A stretch of 50,656 nucleotides of DNA from Methylococcaceae bacterium (GTDB lineage Bacteria; Pseudomonadota; Gammaproteobacteria; Methylococcales; Methylomonadaceae), in contig JAKIUK010000026.1 in the NCBI GenBank assembly GCA_021647585.1, positions 1 to 50,656 on the forward strand. The letters are read 5' to 3'. Within the stretch, counting starts at the first letter, position 1, and the number at the start of each line of letters is the position of its first letter. The position numbers and the translations under genes are program-made. Of this stretch, positions 1 to 8,889 are shown in pieces. The notes below the pieces were generated by a model. It did no database searches. It had not been told where the DNA came from and saw only the letters and a program-made list of their open reading frames with translations.

Positions 1-26
1 TTTGTACGATAGGTACGCTTCTTCAT
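1..26 (-). CDS. 5' end of a gene cut by the window edge, probably a transposase
   Basis: On the minus strand an ATG at 26-24 opens a frame reading MKKRTYRT before the window ends. It is preceded by a strong ribosome binding site, GGAGGTG, eight bases upstream. Only eight codons are visible, so the family cannot be named. A basic start, a hairpin-bearing leader and a position at the contig edge next to a MITE all suggest an insertion-sequence transposase, but that is inference. Confidence 0.45.
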
Positions 27-48
27 AGTGGGAACACCTCCAACGATA

Positions 49-77
49 AGGGTTGTTTGTTTACAAACAAAAACCCT
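49..77. other. Hairpin in the leader of the edge gene
   Basis: AGGGTT and GTTTG on the left pair with CAAAC and AACCCT on the right, with a short AAA bulge and a small loop. It lies just upstream of the minus-strand gene at the window edge. It may be part of an IS terminus or a control hairpin limiting read-in transcription. A second AGGGTT follows at about 84. Function is not known. Confidence 0.4.
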
Positions 78-123
78 ATTCTGAGGGTTCCCACTTCTTT
101 TTGCTGGTTCTTACTATAGCTGA

Positions 124-362
124 CTAGAAAAATCAGTTGGGCGCTAAATTTCATGCAAGTTTTTGAATATCGCGTCTAATCAGGTTTATTCACACTCACC
201 TATTTGGTGGGGAGGAAAATCGCTCCATGGTTTTGTGAAAAATCTGGACGAAAAATTCTGCAGAATCACTCTTGATAAGGACTATGGCCATTATCTACGA
301 GTGATTATTTGTCTTTTCCGCCCAGATTTCCCACAAAATTCATGTCCAACTGATTTTTCTAG
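124..362 (+). mobile_element. MITE copy 1, 239 bp, CTAG-bounded foldback element
   Basis: The element begins CTAGAAAAATCAGTTGG (124-140) and ends with the exact reverse complement (346-362). A second copy of identical length lies inverted at 18987-19225 and shares roughly nine bases in ten. The interior is itself a near-palindrome around a central GGCC, so a single strand can fold into one long hairpin. CTAG at both ends fits TA target duplication inside a CTAG target, as known for IS630/Tc1-type elements. No transposase is encoded, so mobilisation would need one in trans. An open frame runs through both copies but is probably incidental. Confidence 0.85.
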
Positions 363-694
363 GTTTATTTATTATGCATTGTCTAATAAAAAGACATAGT
401 TTCTAAAGAGACAATGACAAAAACGATATGTTCAGTTTTAGCAGTGTTAGTTACAGAGTTTAAATTTTTAAAAGCTATCGTTAAGATCATGGATATAGCT
501 ATAATTCAGATAAGTTATTGTGATCTCTAATTAATAATAATTAGATTTTTGAGACTCGGATATTTTAGATTATTTACATAATATGATATTGTCAGCAGAA
601 AATCATGGATGCTGATTCATAATCAATGAGTTTCTGGCTTGCAATAACCCAGCATTTTTAGTTCCCCCAACCTTACTTACAGAAAAGGATTGAG
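363..694. other. Intergenic, no gene seen
   Basis: AT-rich spacer between the MITE and the antiporter-like gene. A 38-codon frame from 414 has only a weak AAGAG upstream and no recognisable content, so it is not called. The promoter of the 695 gene must lie here, but no convincing -35/-10 pair stands out. Confidence 0.5.
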
Positions 695-2113
695 ATGATT
701 CAACGAATGGATAATATGCAACTGACAAGGACAGAACGATTTCTTCAGATTTTCACCGAAGTGCGAGCTGGAGAAGGCTACATAGCAATGTTGATGTTTA
801 CAAATGTATTTCTTATTCTTTGTGCATATTACTTCGTAAAGCCGTTACGGGAAGGCTGGGTTGCAGTTTCAGATATATCAGGTTTGACGAAGATGGAAGT
901 TAGAGCCTATTCAAGTTTCGTTCAAAGTATATTTCTGTTGTTTGTCATTGGATGGTACGGTCGTTTATCAGCCTGCTGGAAACGTGTCACATTAATAACA
1001 CGGGCTACTCTGTTCTGTATTTCCAATATGTTAATCTTCTGGTTTTTACAACCTGGTTTTTTTGTTGATCAGTTACCCGCTTCCGGGATTATTTTCTATC
1101 TTTGGGTAGGTATGTTTGGGGTGTTTGTTGTTGCCCAATTCTGGACTTTTTGTGCTGACATCTACAATGATGAACGGGGTAAAAGATTATTACCACTCAT
1201 AGCCATGGGAGGAACTTCCGGTGCAGTTGCGGGCTCCTGGCTGGTCGATATGTTTGTTGATACCGGTATTATAGCTACAGAGTTTCTACTTGTCGTTGCT
1301 ACTATACCCCTGTTTCTGTCTATCAAATTGACTCGAATTGTTGATTCATTGCATCGAAAAGAAACTTCATCTGATGAGAAAAATCCTATGGAGGAGCCAC
1401 CCACTCTATTGTCTGGAAAAAAAACCGGGTCAGTGATGAGCGGAGCCAGACTGATTTTTTTCAGCCGTTTTATGTTGTTCGCAGCGCTAGTTACATTGTT
1501 AGCTAACTGGGTTAACACCAATGGCGAAAATTTATTATTTCGTGTTATTCAGGATGTATTGGCAAATCAAGCTGTCGAGCTGGGGATAACTGATTCAAAA
1601 GAGATGCTCGAATATACCCGTGATGGAACGACTGCATTTTATGGCGATTTCTTTTTCTGGGTAAATATTATAGCTCTATTCTTGCAGTCTATTGTTGCAT
1701 CGCGGCTACTTAAGTTGGGCGGTTTTGGGGCTATTCTGATGCTACTTCCCGTTATCGCCTTGATTTCATATACTACTATGGCATTGTTGCCTATTCTTGT
1801 GATCGTCAAGATAATGAAAATAGCAGAAAATGCAACAGACTATTCGATCAACAATACAGCTCGACATGTACTATGGCTCCCTGTTGATAGCAAAATGAAA
1901 TTTTTAGGGAAGCCGACCATAGATACTTTATACGTACGTGTAGGAGATGGACTGGCGGCTATTACCGTATTAATAGGCGTTCAGTTGTTGTCTTTGTCGA
2001 CCAAACAGTTTTTTATTTTTAACGTATCTTTGGTTGTGTTGTGGCTTATATGTGGCATCATGCTGGTCAAAGAATACAATAAAGCTGCGGCAGCAATTGC
2101 ACGTGAGAGTTAA
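695..2113 (+). CDS. Npt1/Npt2 (ATP:ADP antiporter)-like membrane transporter
   Basis: A 472-residue polytopic membrane protein with about ten to twelve hydrophobic segments. The signature stretches YYFVKPLREGW (near residue 45) and FCADIYNDERGKRL followed by MGGTSGAVAGS (residues about 150-180) match the 'AAA' ATP:ADP antiporter branch of the MFS-like carriers. These are known from plastids and obligate intracellular bacteria, and from many free-living bacteria where the substrate is unproven. The ATG has AAGGA about seven bases upstream. It is followed, on the same strand, by a secreted dikinase-like protein and a secreted serine hydrolase, which suggests a role supplying or recovering nucleotides at the envelope. 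The substrate is not established by the sequence; the family call is firm. Confidence 0.75.
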   Translation: MIQRMDNMQLTRTERFLQIFTEVRAGEGYIAMLMFTNVFLILCAYYFVKPLREGWVAVSDISGLTKMEVRAYSSFVQSIFLLFVIGWYGRLSACWKRVTLITRATLFCISNMLIFWFLQPGFFVDQLPASGIIFYLWVGMFGVFVVAQFWTFCADIYNDERGKRLLPLIAMGGTSGAVAGSWLVDMFVDTGIIATEFLLVVATIPLFLSIKLTRIVDSLHRKETSSDEKNPMEEPPTLLSGKKTGSVMSGARLIFFSRFMLFAALVTLLANWVNTNGENLLFRVIQDVLANQAVELGITDSKEMLEYTRDGTTAFYGDFFFWVNIIALFLQSIVASRLLKLGGFGAILMLLPVIALISYTTMALLPILVIVKIMKIAENATDYSINNTARHVLWLPVDSKMKFLGKPTIDTLYVRVGDGLAAITVLIGVQLLSLSTKQFFIFNVSLVVLWLICGIMLVKEYNKAAAAIARES

Positions 2114-2256
2114 TTTTGTTTGTTTACAAGTGTTATTTTTGCTGTGCTATCAAAAATGAACTGGATAATTTAAAGACTTTAGTTAATTTTGAGCTGTGAT
2201 AATATGCGAATAGTTTATTCTATGTTTCGTTAGTGTTCTGATAAAAAGACCTGATT

Positions 2257-5172
2257 ATGCGTCAATACAAATTATATTTAGTAGCTGTTGCCTTGATTTT
2301 ATTCTCTGCTTCGGTGTGGAGCGTTTCGCCTCAGACAACTGAGTATAGAAACTGGATTGTTGCTATGAAGGATAATCCAAAAGGTCCATTTATACGTGTT
2401 CTCTGGTATTGTAATGATGGTGAAATTTTACCGCCAGTACCTTATGCCTGTAGAGAACATGGAGGTGGACAGCAGCATGGAAAACCGAGCAATAAAACAG
2501 TAATACTACAAAAAAATGGGTATTGGATTGCTAATTTGTTAGCAGGGATTGATACAGAAAAAACGCTGGCTCGTAATGATTTTGTTGATTGGTATAACCA
2601 GCTGTTAATTGAAAAATTTTTAATCAGAACGGATAACGGCTGGATTTTACAAAAAGGTCAATTTTATCGCGGTGCTATTCAGGAAGAAAACGAAAGGGAT
2701 GGAGCCAGGAAACTACTCACAGCTCTAGTAGCAAAGCCTGAATGGATCACACAGCGTTACCCTGCTTTGCGAATTGGCACTCAGCTGTTAGCTCATGGAG
2801 CAGACACTGCATCAGTTCAGAAAGTCAGACAAATGTCGGTTTCTCTGGTTGAACAGGATGAAGGTTTTGCCTCTCTGCGTACTAAAATTCACGTATCCCC
2901 CGATTCAGGAGATGCCGAGCTAGTTCGGCTGTATGCGGCAAAGTTAAATAAACATCATAACCTGGCTGAATATATGGAATTGGCTAAGGAAATAGACCTT
3001 GTATTCCAATCTCCTCCTTTGCCTGAGTTGCTGGAGAAAAACGCAAGAAGATTTTCTGGTGGGCCATGGTTACAGAAGCTGTTACGTGATGCAAGTGTAG
3101 CTTATAGCTCATATAATAGTGCCGGAAATCACTATGCTGCGACTGCTAGACTGCTAGCCGATCTTCGTGATGCACTTCCAAAAATAAGAAACGTAAGAGT
3201 AAGACTACGCATAATGGATCTGAGTCTTGCAGTTGAAGCCGTTTACTTTAGGGCCAGTAATCAACTTCGAAGTAGAAAGGAAAAAGTCAGTCGTCAGAGG
3301 CGTATATCCTGGTTACAAGATGCAGCACTAGCAGCTTATGGCACGGGCCACATCAACCAAAGAAGCTTGAATGCAATACAAGATTCCATAGTCCGATTGA
3401 ACCATGATCAAATTCCTTTAGAAACCTATCTAAAGGAATTGAACTATCTAGCTCGTGTACCAGGTTGGAGTATGCAGAGGTTACGATTTCAATTTTATCG
3501 GTCGATGATGAAACTAACTGAAATTGAACCTAAAGCAAGTTTGTTTATTCAGGATATGCTGCGTGGTAGTCCTATGTTATTTTTCTCGCAAAATCTGGAT
3601 GCACTAATTCGTGATGGTAACCAAATTGTTGGAGTAACACACAAAATTTTTGATCAGCAGATTGGAATAGGATTCCATGCTCTAAATCCAGGTTTGGTTA
3701 GAGGCAGGCTTTATGCAAAACCGGATATCAAGGAATTTAAAGCATTCGATTCACAAGGTATTTATCTATTACCGGAAACTATTGCCGATCTTCCTCCTAT
3801 TGCAGGTATTATCACTGTTGGGGAAGGTAATCCACTTTCCCATATACAGTTATTGGCAAGAAACCTGGGAATCCCCAATGTTACCGTCAATGAAAGTCTT
3901 TTAGCACAACTAAAAGTTCATGACGGTGAAATGATTGTTTTGGCGGTTAGTCCAAGCGGTGTGGTAGAAATTAATGCTGATTCAGAGCAGTGGAGAGAAT
4001 TTTTTGATACAAAAACCAGACAAGAAAATGTTGTTATTAAACCAGATCTTAAAAAGCTAAATCTTACCGTACGGGGCATGATAGATCTGGATTTTCTTAG
4101 GGCGACACATTCTGGTCGTATTGTCGGACCTAAAGCGGCTAAACTGGGCGAATTGCATTATCGTTATCCAGAAAAAGTTGCAAAAGCAATAGCTATTCCG
4201 TTTGGCGCATTTCGTGCAATTGTGTTGGATAAACCCTACAAAAATACGGAACAGACGGTGTTTGAATGGATGGAGAGTCAGTATGCAATTATCCATGCCC
4301 TGCCCACAGATTCTGATCTGCGTAAACAGGTAACGGAGACTTTCCGTACCGAGATTTATGACATCGTTATCAATACTGATTTAGGCGATAAATTTCGTAA
4401 CGAATTACGTAAATCAATGATTAAAACTTTCGGAAATACAAATGTCGGAGTATTTATTCGTTCAGATACCAATGTAGAAGATTTACCTGGATTTACCGGA
4501 GCAGGTTTAAACCTGACCTTGTTTAATGTGATTGGTATAAATAATATATTTAAAGGAATTAGTAGAGTCTGGGCTTCACCATTTTCCATACGTGCATTTT
4601 CCTGGCGGCAATCACTGATGGAAACTCCTCAGCATGTTTATCCGGCAATATTGATAATGCAGACTGTTGCTAATGAAAAATCCGGTGTCATGATTACACA
4701 AGATATTGATACCGGTGATACAAATATATTGTCTATTGCCATTAATGAAGGAGTAGGCGGTGCCGTTGATGGACAATCTTCTGAATCTCTGCGGATAGAT
4801 AAAAGGGATGGGTCTGTACTCTTATTAGCCACTGCTACAGCACCTTTTCGAAAAATTCCATCACCAAAGGGTGGTATTGTAAAATTGCCGGTCAGCGGTT
4901 CTGAAAGCGTGTTAACACCAGATGAAATAAAGCAGTTAATACAATTTGCCAAAGAGTTACCTGATACATTTCCATCAATCATAGACGATAAAGACAATCC
5001 TGCTCCGGCTGATGTCGAATTTGGTTTTTATAATGGTAAGTTACAATTATTTCAATTAAGACCATTTTTACAAAGTAGAAAGGCCCAGAAAAGTTCTTAT
5101 TTAGTGGCGATGGACAAGGCTCTTCAAAACAATATGGATGGACTGGTAAAAATGAGTGAAGTACTGGAATAA
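2257..5172 (+). CDS. Exported PEP-synthase/glucan-water-dikinase-like protein
   Basis: A 971-residue protein with a Sec-type signal peptide (residues 1 to about 23, hydrophobic VAVALILFSASVWS, no lipobox). Residues about 25-490 are unassigned, with a Cys/His/Gly-rich patch near residue 65. Around residue 529 lies the phosphohistidine swivel motif GNPLSHIQLLARNLGIPNV, with H529 the likely phospho-acceptor. From about 620 to 960 comes a PPDK N-terminal (ATP-grasp-like) domain: GPKAAKLGEL at 624, FIRSDTNVEDLPGFTGAG at 733, and the closing QLFQLRPF. The order His-domain then ATP-domain, with no PEP/pyruvate barrel, is that of alpha-glucan water dikinases and the reverse of PEP synthase. ATP use outside the cytoplasm would be odd, but the upstream gene is an ATP:ADP antiporter-like carrier. 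The next gene starts two bases after its stop. Confidence 0.75.
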   Translation: MRQYKLYLVAVALILFSASVWSVSPQTTEYRNWIVAMKDNPKGPFIRVLWYCNDGEILPPVPYACREHGGGQQHGKPSNKTVILQKNGYWIANLLAGIDTEKTLARNDFVDWYNQLLIEKFLIRTDNGWILQKGQFYRGAIQEENERDGARKLLTALVAKPEWITQRYPALRIGTQLLAHGADTASVQKVRQMSVSLVEQDEGFASLRTKIHVSPDSGDAELVRLYAAKLNKHHNLAEYMELAKEIDLVFQSPPLPELLEKNARRFSGGPWLQKLLRDASVAYSSYNSAGNHYAATARLLADLRDALPKIRNVRVRLRIMDLSLAVEAVYFRASNQLRSRKEKVSRQRRISWLQDAALAAYGTGHINQRSLNAIQDSIVRLNHDQIPLETYLKELNYLARVPGWSMQRLRFQFYRSMMKLTEIEPKASLFIQDMLRGSPMLFFSQNLDALIRDGNQIVGVTHKIFDQQIGIGFHALNPGLVRGRLYAKPDIKEFKAFDSQGIYLLPETIADLPPIAGIITVGEGNPLSHIQLLARNLGIPNVTVNESLLAQLKVHDGEMIVLAVSPSGVVEINADSEQWREFFDTKTRQENVVIKPDLKKLNLTVRGMIDLDFLRATHSGRIVGPKAAKLGELHYRYPEKVAKAIAIPFGAFRAIVLDKPYKNTEQTVFEWMESQYAIIHALPTDSDLRKQVTETFRTEIYDIVINTDLGDKFRNELRKSMIKTFGNTNVGVFIRSDTNVEDLPGFTGAGLNLTLFNVIGINNIFKGISRVWASPFSIRAFSWRQSLMETPQHVYPAILIMQTVANEKSGVMITQDIDTGDTNILSIAINEGVGGAVDGQSSESLRIDKRDGSVLLLATATAPFRKIPSPKGGIVKLPVSGSESVLTPDEIKQLIQFAKELPDTFPSIIDDKDNPAPADVEFGFYNGKLQLFQLRPFLQSRKAQKSSYLVAMDKALQNNMDGLVKMSEVLE

Positions 5173-5174
5173 TT

Positions 5175-6728
5175 ATGAGAACTATTATTAAATTACAGCT
5201 ATTGATTGTTTTACTATTGCCGGTTGTTGTATCTGCATATCCTTTAGATGGATACAAGGAAACCGGTATAAGACGTGTGGAAGCAGCACGACTAGCAGTA
5301 CTTGGAGAAATGAGAGGACGCAAACAGCCACCAGGTGCTTTATTACCTAATCAATATGTTGAACTACAGTTATTAGATTACCCGCAACTTAATCTGCCTG
5401 AGCCGGATCCGGATTTTACTGCCAGAATTATTAAGTTGCTGGGGAAGTCTCATAAACGCTATGGAATTTCAATTTTGGATGTTTCAGACCCCAAACACCC
5501 TTTTTATGCAGAATATCGAGGTGATTTTAGACAAAATGTAGGTAGCGTTGGAAAAATACTAGTGGGATTGGCATTGTTTCAGGCACTTGCCGATATTTAC
5601 CCAGATGATACTGAAGCTAGAAAAAAGATACTGCGAGAAACTATCATTACAGCGGATAATTTTATTTATACAGACCACCATACCGTTCGTATCTGGAACC
5701 CTGTTAGCAAAAAAAAGACTATTAGAGCGTTGAGAATAGGGGATCAGGGAAATTTATGGGAATGGCTAGACTGGATGTTATCTGCAAGTTCAAATGCTGC
5801 AGCAGCAACCGTAATGAAGCAGGCAATGCTGTTGGTACAGTATGGTAAAAATTATCCGCTGGGAGATGATGAATCCATTCAGTTTTTCAATAACACTCCC
5901 CGTAAAGAACTTAACCAGTTATTTGTAAAAACCTTTATTGATCCAATCAGCCGTAACGGGCTGGATCCAGAGATGTTTCGCCAAGGTAGTTTCTTTACCC
6001 ATTATGGAAAGAAAAAAGCATCGGCTAGTTCAAGTTTTGGTACTTCAAGGCAGCTCATGTTATATAGCCTGAGAATGGAACAGGGGCGACTTGTAGATGC
6101 CTTTTCCAGTCGAGAGATCAAGCGGTTGTTATACATGACTGAACGCAGAATACGTTATGCTTCATCACCTGCATTGGCTGAATCAGCAGTTTATTTCAAA
6201 TCGGGATCATTATACAAATGTGAACCGGAGCCAGATTTTGTGTGTAAGAAATATCATGGCAATGTCAGAAATTACATGAATTCAGTAGCAATTGTTGAGT
6301 CGCCTGTGGGAGAGAAGCATCTTGATTACATAGTGACGCTACTTTCCAATGTACTATACAAAAATTCAGCAGTGGATCACCAGACTCTCGGAACCCGTAT
6401 TCATAGAGTGATTGAATCCATGCACCCTTATCAGTCGGTAACCGAAGAGGGTATCCCTGTTGCTGCGAATTTTGGAAAACAACTTATAGGTTATGAGGAA
6501 AAACGTAAGCAGCGATTACAGATTGTTAATATTCAGGCTGCACTTGAAAAACTGGGTTATTCAGTGGGGGGAGTGGATGGCAAAACAGGCCCTAAGACAC
6601 GTAGGGCCATAAAAAAATTTCAGTCAGTTCATAATGTAAGAGTTGATGGAAAACCCTCAGAAGTTCTACTTGAAAAAATTAATGATATAGTTGATGACTG
6701 TTTACTGCCAGTACATTTGGAACAATAA
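5175..6728 (+). CDS. Secreted SxxK serine hydrolase (beta-lactamase/DD-peptidase fold) with peptidoglycan-binding domain
   Basis: 517 residues, starting two bases after the dikinase-like gene, so almost certainly co-transcribed with it. A signal peptide (LQLLIVLLLPVVVSA) leads. The three active-site motifs of the penicillin-recognising serine hydrolases are present: S124-V-G-K127, S205-S-N207 and K342-S-G344. Residues about 450-508 form a PG_binding_1 module (IQAALEKLGYSVGGVDGKTG, then a TRRAIKKFQ helix). This would anchor the enzyme to the cell wall in the periplasm. It may trim peptide stems or hydrolyse a beta-lactam-like substrate; the motifs do not decide which. The 3' end overlaps the convergent gene by 50 bp. 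Confidence 0.8.
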   Translation: MRTIIKLQLLIVLLLPVVVSAYPLDGYKETGIRRVEAARLAVLGEMRGRKQPPGALLPNQYVELQLLDYPQLNLPEPDPDFTARIIKLLGKSHKRYGISILDVSDPKHPFYAEYRGDFRQNVGSVGKILVGLALFQALADIYPDDTEARKKILRETIITADNFIYTDHHTVRIWNPVSKKKTIRALRIGDQGNLWEWLDWMLSASSNAAAATVMKQAMLLVQYGKNYPLGDDESIQFFNNTPRKELNQLFVKTFIDPISRNGLDPEMFRQGSFFTHYGKKKASASSSFGTSRQLMLYSLRMEQGRLVDAFSSREIKRLLYMTERRIRYASSPALAESAVYFKSGSLYKCEPEPDFVCKKYHGNVRNYMNSVAIVESPVGEKHLDYIVTLLSNVLYKNSAVDHQTLGTRIHRVIESMHPYQSVTEEGIPVAANFGKQLIGYEEKRKQRLQIVNIQAALEKLGYSVGGVDGKTGPKTRRAIKKFQSVHNVRVDGKPSEVLLEKINDIVDDCLLPVHLEQ

Positions 6729-7593
6729 GATCATACATCGGTACAATCATTTTCTGTAGCCATTTACCACCGTTAGGGTTTTTTGCCAGAGCAACTACAA
6801 TGAATTTATGGCCACCGCTTTCGACTATTGCACTATCAGCATGCCAAGTTCTCCAAGAACCGGATTTACGATAAATTTTAGCACCTGGACGACTTTGTTC
6901 TAAGCCCTTGACAAATTTGTGATGGATGGCAGGTTTGGACAAAATCTCTTTCATTTTACTGGCCCAAGGTTCAGAAACTAATTGGCCTGTTTCCAGCATA
7001 TAATAAAAGCGAGCAGTCTGCAGTGCAGTGGCACCATGAGAAAGGTTGTGCAATGGGTCACGTTTCCATGCCTTTGCCTTGCCATATTCTTTGCCTACCC
7101 AAAGCCCTCCATTTTCGGCAGGGTCGTAAAGTTTATAACGATCTGACTGCAGAATTTCCGCAATTCTTGCTTCGCCTACACGATGGTACATTTTTGTTGC
7201 TGCCTGATTAGATGAGTATCTAATCATCTCAACCAGTGTGTTATACGTCTTTTTATCCAGTTTCATTTTGCCGCGTTCTATTTCAACGAATGCACCTAAA
7301 AGAATAGCAATTTTTGGGAGGCTGGCGGCATAAACCATATTCTCTCCGTTAATTGCAGCAACTCTGGGGTTATTCAGATCAGTAATATCAACTAAATCGA
7401 GGCTAAGTTGCTTACTTTTAACAGCATGTTCCAGCCCTATCGATTTTATTACTCTTTCTAAATTACGTTGAAGTACAGGATCGATTGAATCTGTTAAGGA
7501 TGGATAGCTATCTGCGATTGTGTTCTGTGATGAAAACAAACCTAGTAGGAATATTGTGAGAAAAGAATGGAACGGTTTTTTAAAAAAATTCAT
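6679..7593 (-). CDS. Secreted SxxK serine hydrolase, class A beta-lactamase-like
   Basis: 304 residues with an N-terminal signal sequence (FLTIFLLGLFSSQNTIA). Motifs: S91-L-P-K94, S127-S-N129 and K243-S-G245, in the spacing of class A beta-lactamases and related DD-peptidases. I see no clear ExxLN omega-loop motif, so true beta-lactamase activity is doubtful and a wall-processing role is as likely. It is convergent with, and overlaps, the PG-binding hydrolase at 5175-6728. The two are probably distant paralogues serving one process. The last residues read antisense through the neighbour's C-terminus, so the overlap is in both coding ends. Confidence 0.78.
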   Translation of the reverse strand: MNFFKKPFHSFLTIFLLGLFSSQNTIADSYPSLTDSIDPVLQRNLERVIKSIGLEHAVKSKQLSLDLVDITDLNNPRVAAINGENMVYAASLPKIAILLGAFVEIERGKMKLDKKTYNTLVEMIRYSSNQAATKMYHRVGEARIAEILQSDRYKLYDPAENGGLWVGKEYGKAKAWKRDPLHNLSHGATALQTARFYYMLETGQLVSEPWASKMKEILSKPAIHHKFVKGLEQSRPGAKIYRKSGSWRTWHADSAIVESGGHKFIVVALAKNPNGGKWLQKMIVPMYDLIVPNVLAVNSHQLYH

Positions 7594-8136
7594 AAATATG
7601 CCTTTTGAATCAATTGTCTAAAACAACTGAAGTAAATTCCTGTTGGTCTTGGATATTAGTTTAATTGACTGAAAAAATAACTCTATCTATACCTGTAAAA
7701 TAATATCCGTTTATTTGGAAATAACTAGTGCGTAGATTCAGAATAGTTTATTAAGAAATAAAAAACTGTGCAGTATCTCTCGGTTGAGTAAGTTAATGCA
7801 AGTTAAATCTTAACTTATCTTGTGATATAAAACCATAAAAAAACTAAGTATAGTTGATATTTTATGGAATTGAATAAACTGGGTCACATATTTACTATAT
7901 GATTTTAGGAACGATCATTGCGGGGGGCTGATTTAATGACAACATTAGCTATCAACAGGCATATTAGCAAAGTGTTTATGTGTTGATTAAATCATAGTTG
8001 GAGGAGCAACAAGTGCTTTTTCAAGAAACTATATATAGGATAGGATTGTCCATATTTACGAGATTTTTTATTCCCGAAAAGTGTTTAGCAGTTTCTTTAA
8101 TATAGATGAAGTCTAAAAAACAAGGTCAGCAAAAAA
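7594..8136. other. Intergenic, divergent promoters expected
   Basis: 543 bp between the divergent hydrolase and phosphodiesterase genes. No coding frame is convincing. GATTTAAT near 7932 and ATTAAATC near 7985 form an inverted repeat about 45 bp apart, and TGATTAAATCA at the second site is itself nearly palindromic. These could be operator half-sites but nothing identifies a protein. Confidence 0.35.
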
Positions 8137-8889
8137 ATGAAAACCAGGCAATCAAAACTCTGTCAGATATACGCACACCGTGGAGCAAGAACAGAAGCTG
8201 CAGATAATACCCGTCTGGCGTTTGATAAAGCATTAATGTATGCAATTGATGGTATTGAAACAGATGTACAGTTAACTCAAGATGAAGTGTCTGTTTTATG
8301 GCATGACCACTTTCTCGATAAATTGGGTTACCCTGGCAAACGCATCGATGACTTTAATTATGAACAACTTAAACAAATTAATTTTGCGGCGTATTTTAAC
8401 GGGGCTGAAGCTGAAGTTGTTTTATGTCTACAGGAGTTTGTTGATCAGTATAGGGATCGCTGCAAATTACAGATCGAAATAAAGAATCGCGACTGGGAAG
8501 ATACTCAAAGACATCAGCTTAAAATGCAACAATGCCTGCAGATTATAGGCTCATCAAAAAATTGGGATGTTTTTATATCATCATTTAATCTGAACTGTTT
8601 GCAATATGCTAATCAACTGGGAACAAAGATTCCTCTGGTTTTAGCTTTTAAGGACTCAGATTCTCTCTCCGAAGTTAAAAAAAACTTTAACAAAAATAAT
8701 TTTCTTGCGGGTGCATGTCATCCCATTAGTACACTAAACACTGAGTTAGTCTCCTTTATGCGAGATCATAACAAACTGATAGTGACTTATACTTGTAACA
8801 CGCAACAGGAAATTAAAAAAGCATTAAGTCTGGAGGTTGATATTTTGATAACTGATGATCCTGCGAAAGCATTACTTTTGAGGGACTGA
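8137..8889 (+). CDS. Glycerophosphoryl diester phosphodiesterase
   Basis: 250 residues, cytoplasmic (no signal peptide), typical length for UgpQ-type enzymes that release sn-glycerol-3-phosphate from glycerophosphodiesters. The N-terminal catalytic motif is AHRGARTEAADNT (H14, R15), followed by GIETDVQLT and the second catalytic histidine in LWHDHFLD. In the usual HRG...PENT motif the acidic residue is Glu; here it is Asp (AADNT), a conservative change. C-terminal barrel strand ITDDPAKAL is typical. The stop overlaps the start of the glycerol-3-phosphate dehydrogenase gene (TGATG), so the product can be passed directly to the next enzyme. AAGG lies about ten bases before the ATG. Confidence 0.88.
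   Translation: MKTRQSKLCQIYAHRGARTEAADNTRLAFDKALMYAIDGIETDVQLTQDEVSVLWHDHFLDKLGYPGKRIDDFNYEQLKQINFAAYFNGAEAEVVLCLQEFVDQYRDRCKLQIEIKNRDWEDTQRHQLKMQQCLQIIGSSKNWDVFISSFNLNCLQYANQLGTKIPLVLAFKDSDSLSEVKKNFNKNNFLAGACHPISTLNTELVSFMRDHNKLIVTYTCNTQQEIKKALSLEVDILITDDPAKALLLRD

Noticed and set aside
163..399. Open frame of about 70 codons shared by both MITE copies, reading through VYSHSPIWWGGK
   Set aside because: The element is a palindrome, the start would be TTG without a ribosome binding site, and differences between copies include more amino-acid-changing than silent changes. An incidental frame is more likely.
414..530. 38-codon frame before the antiporter-like gene
   Set aside because: Only a weak ribosome binding site and no protein-like features.
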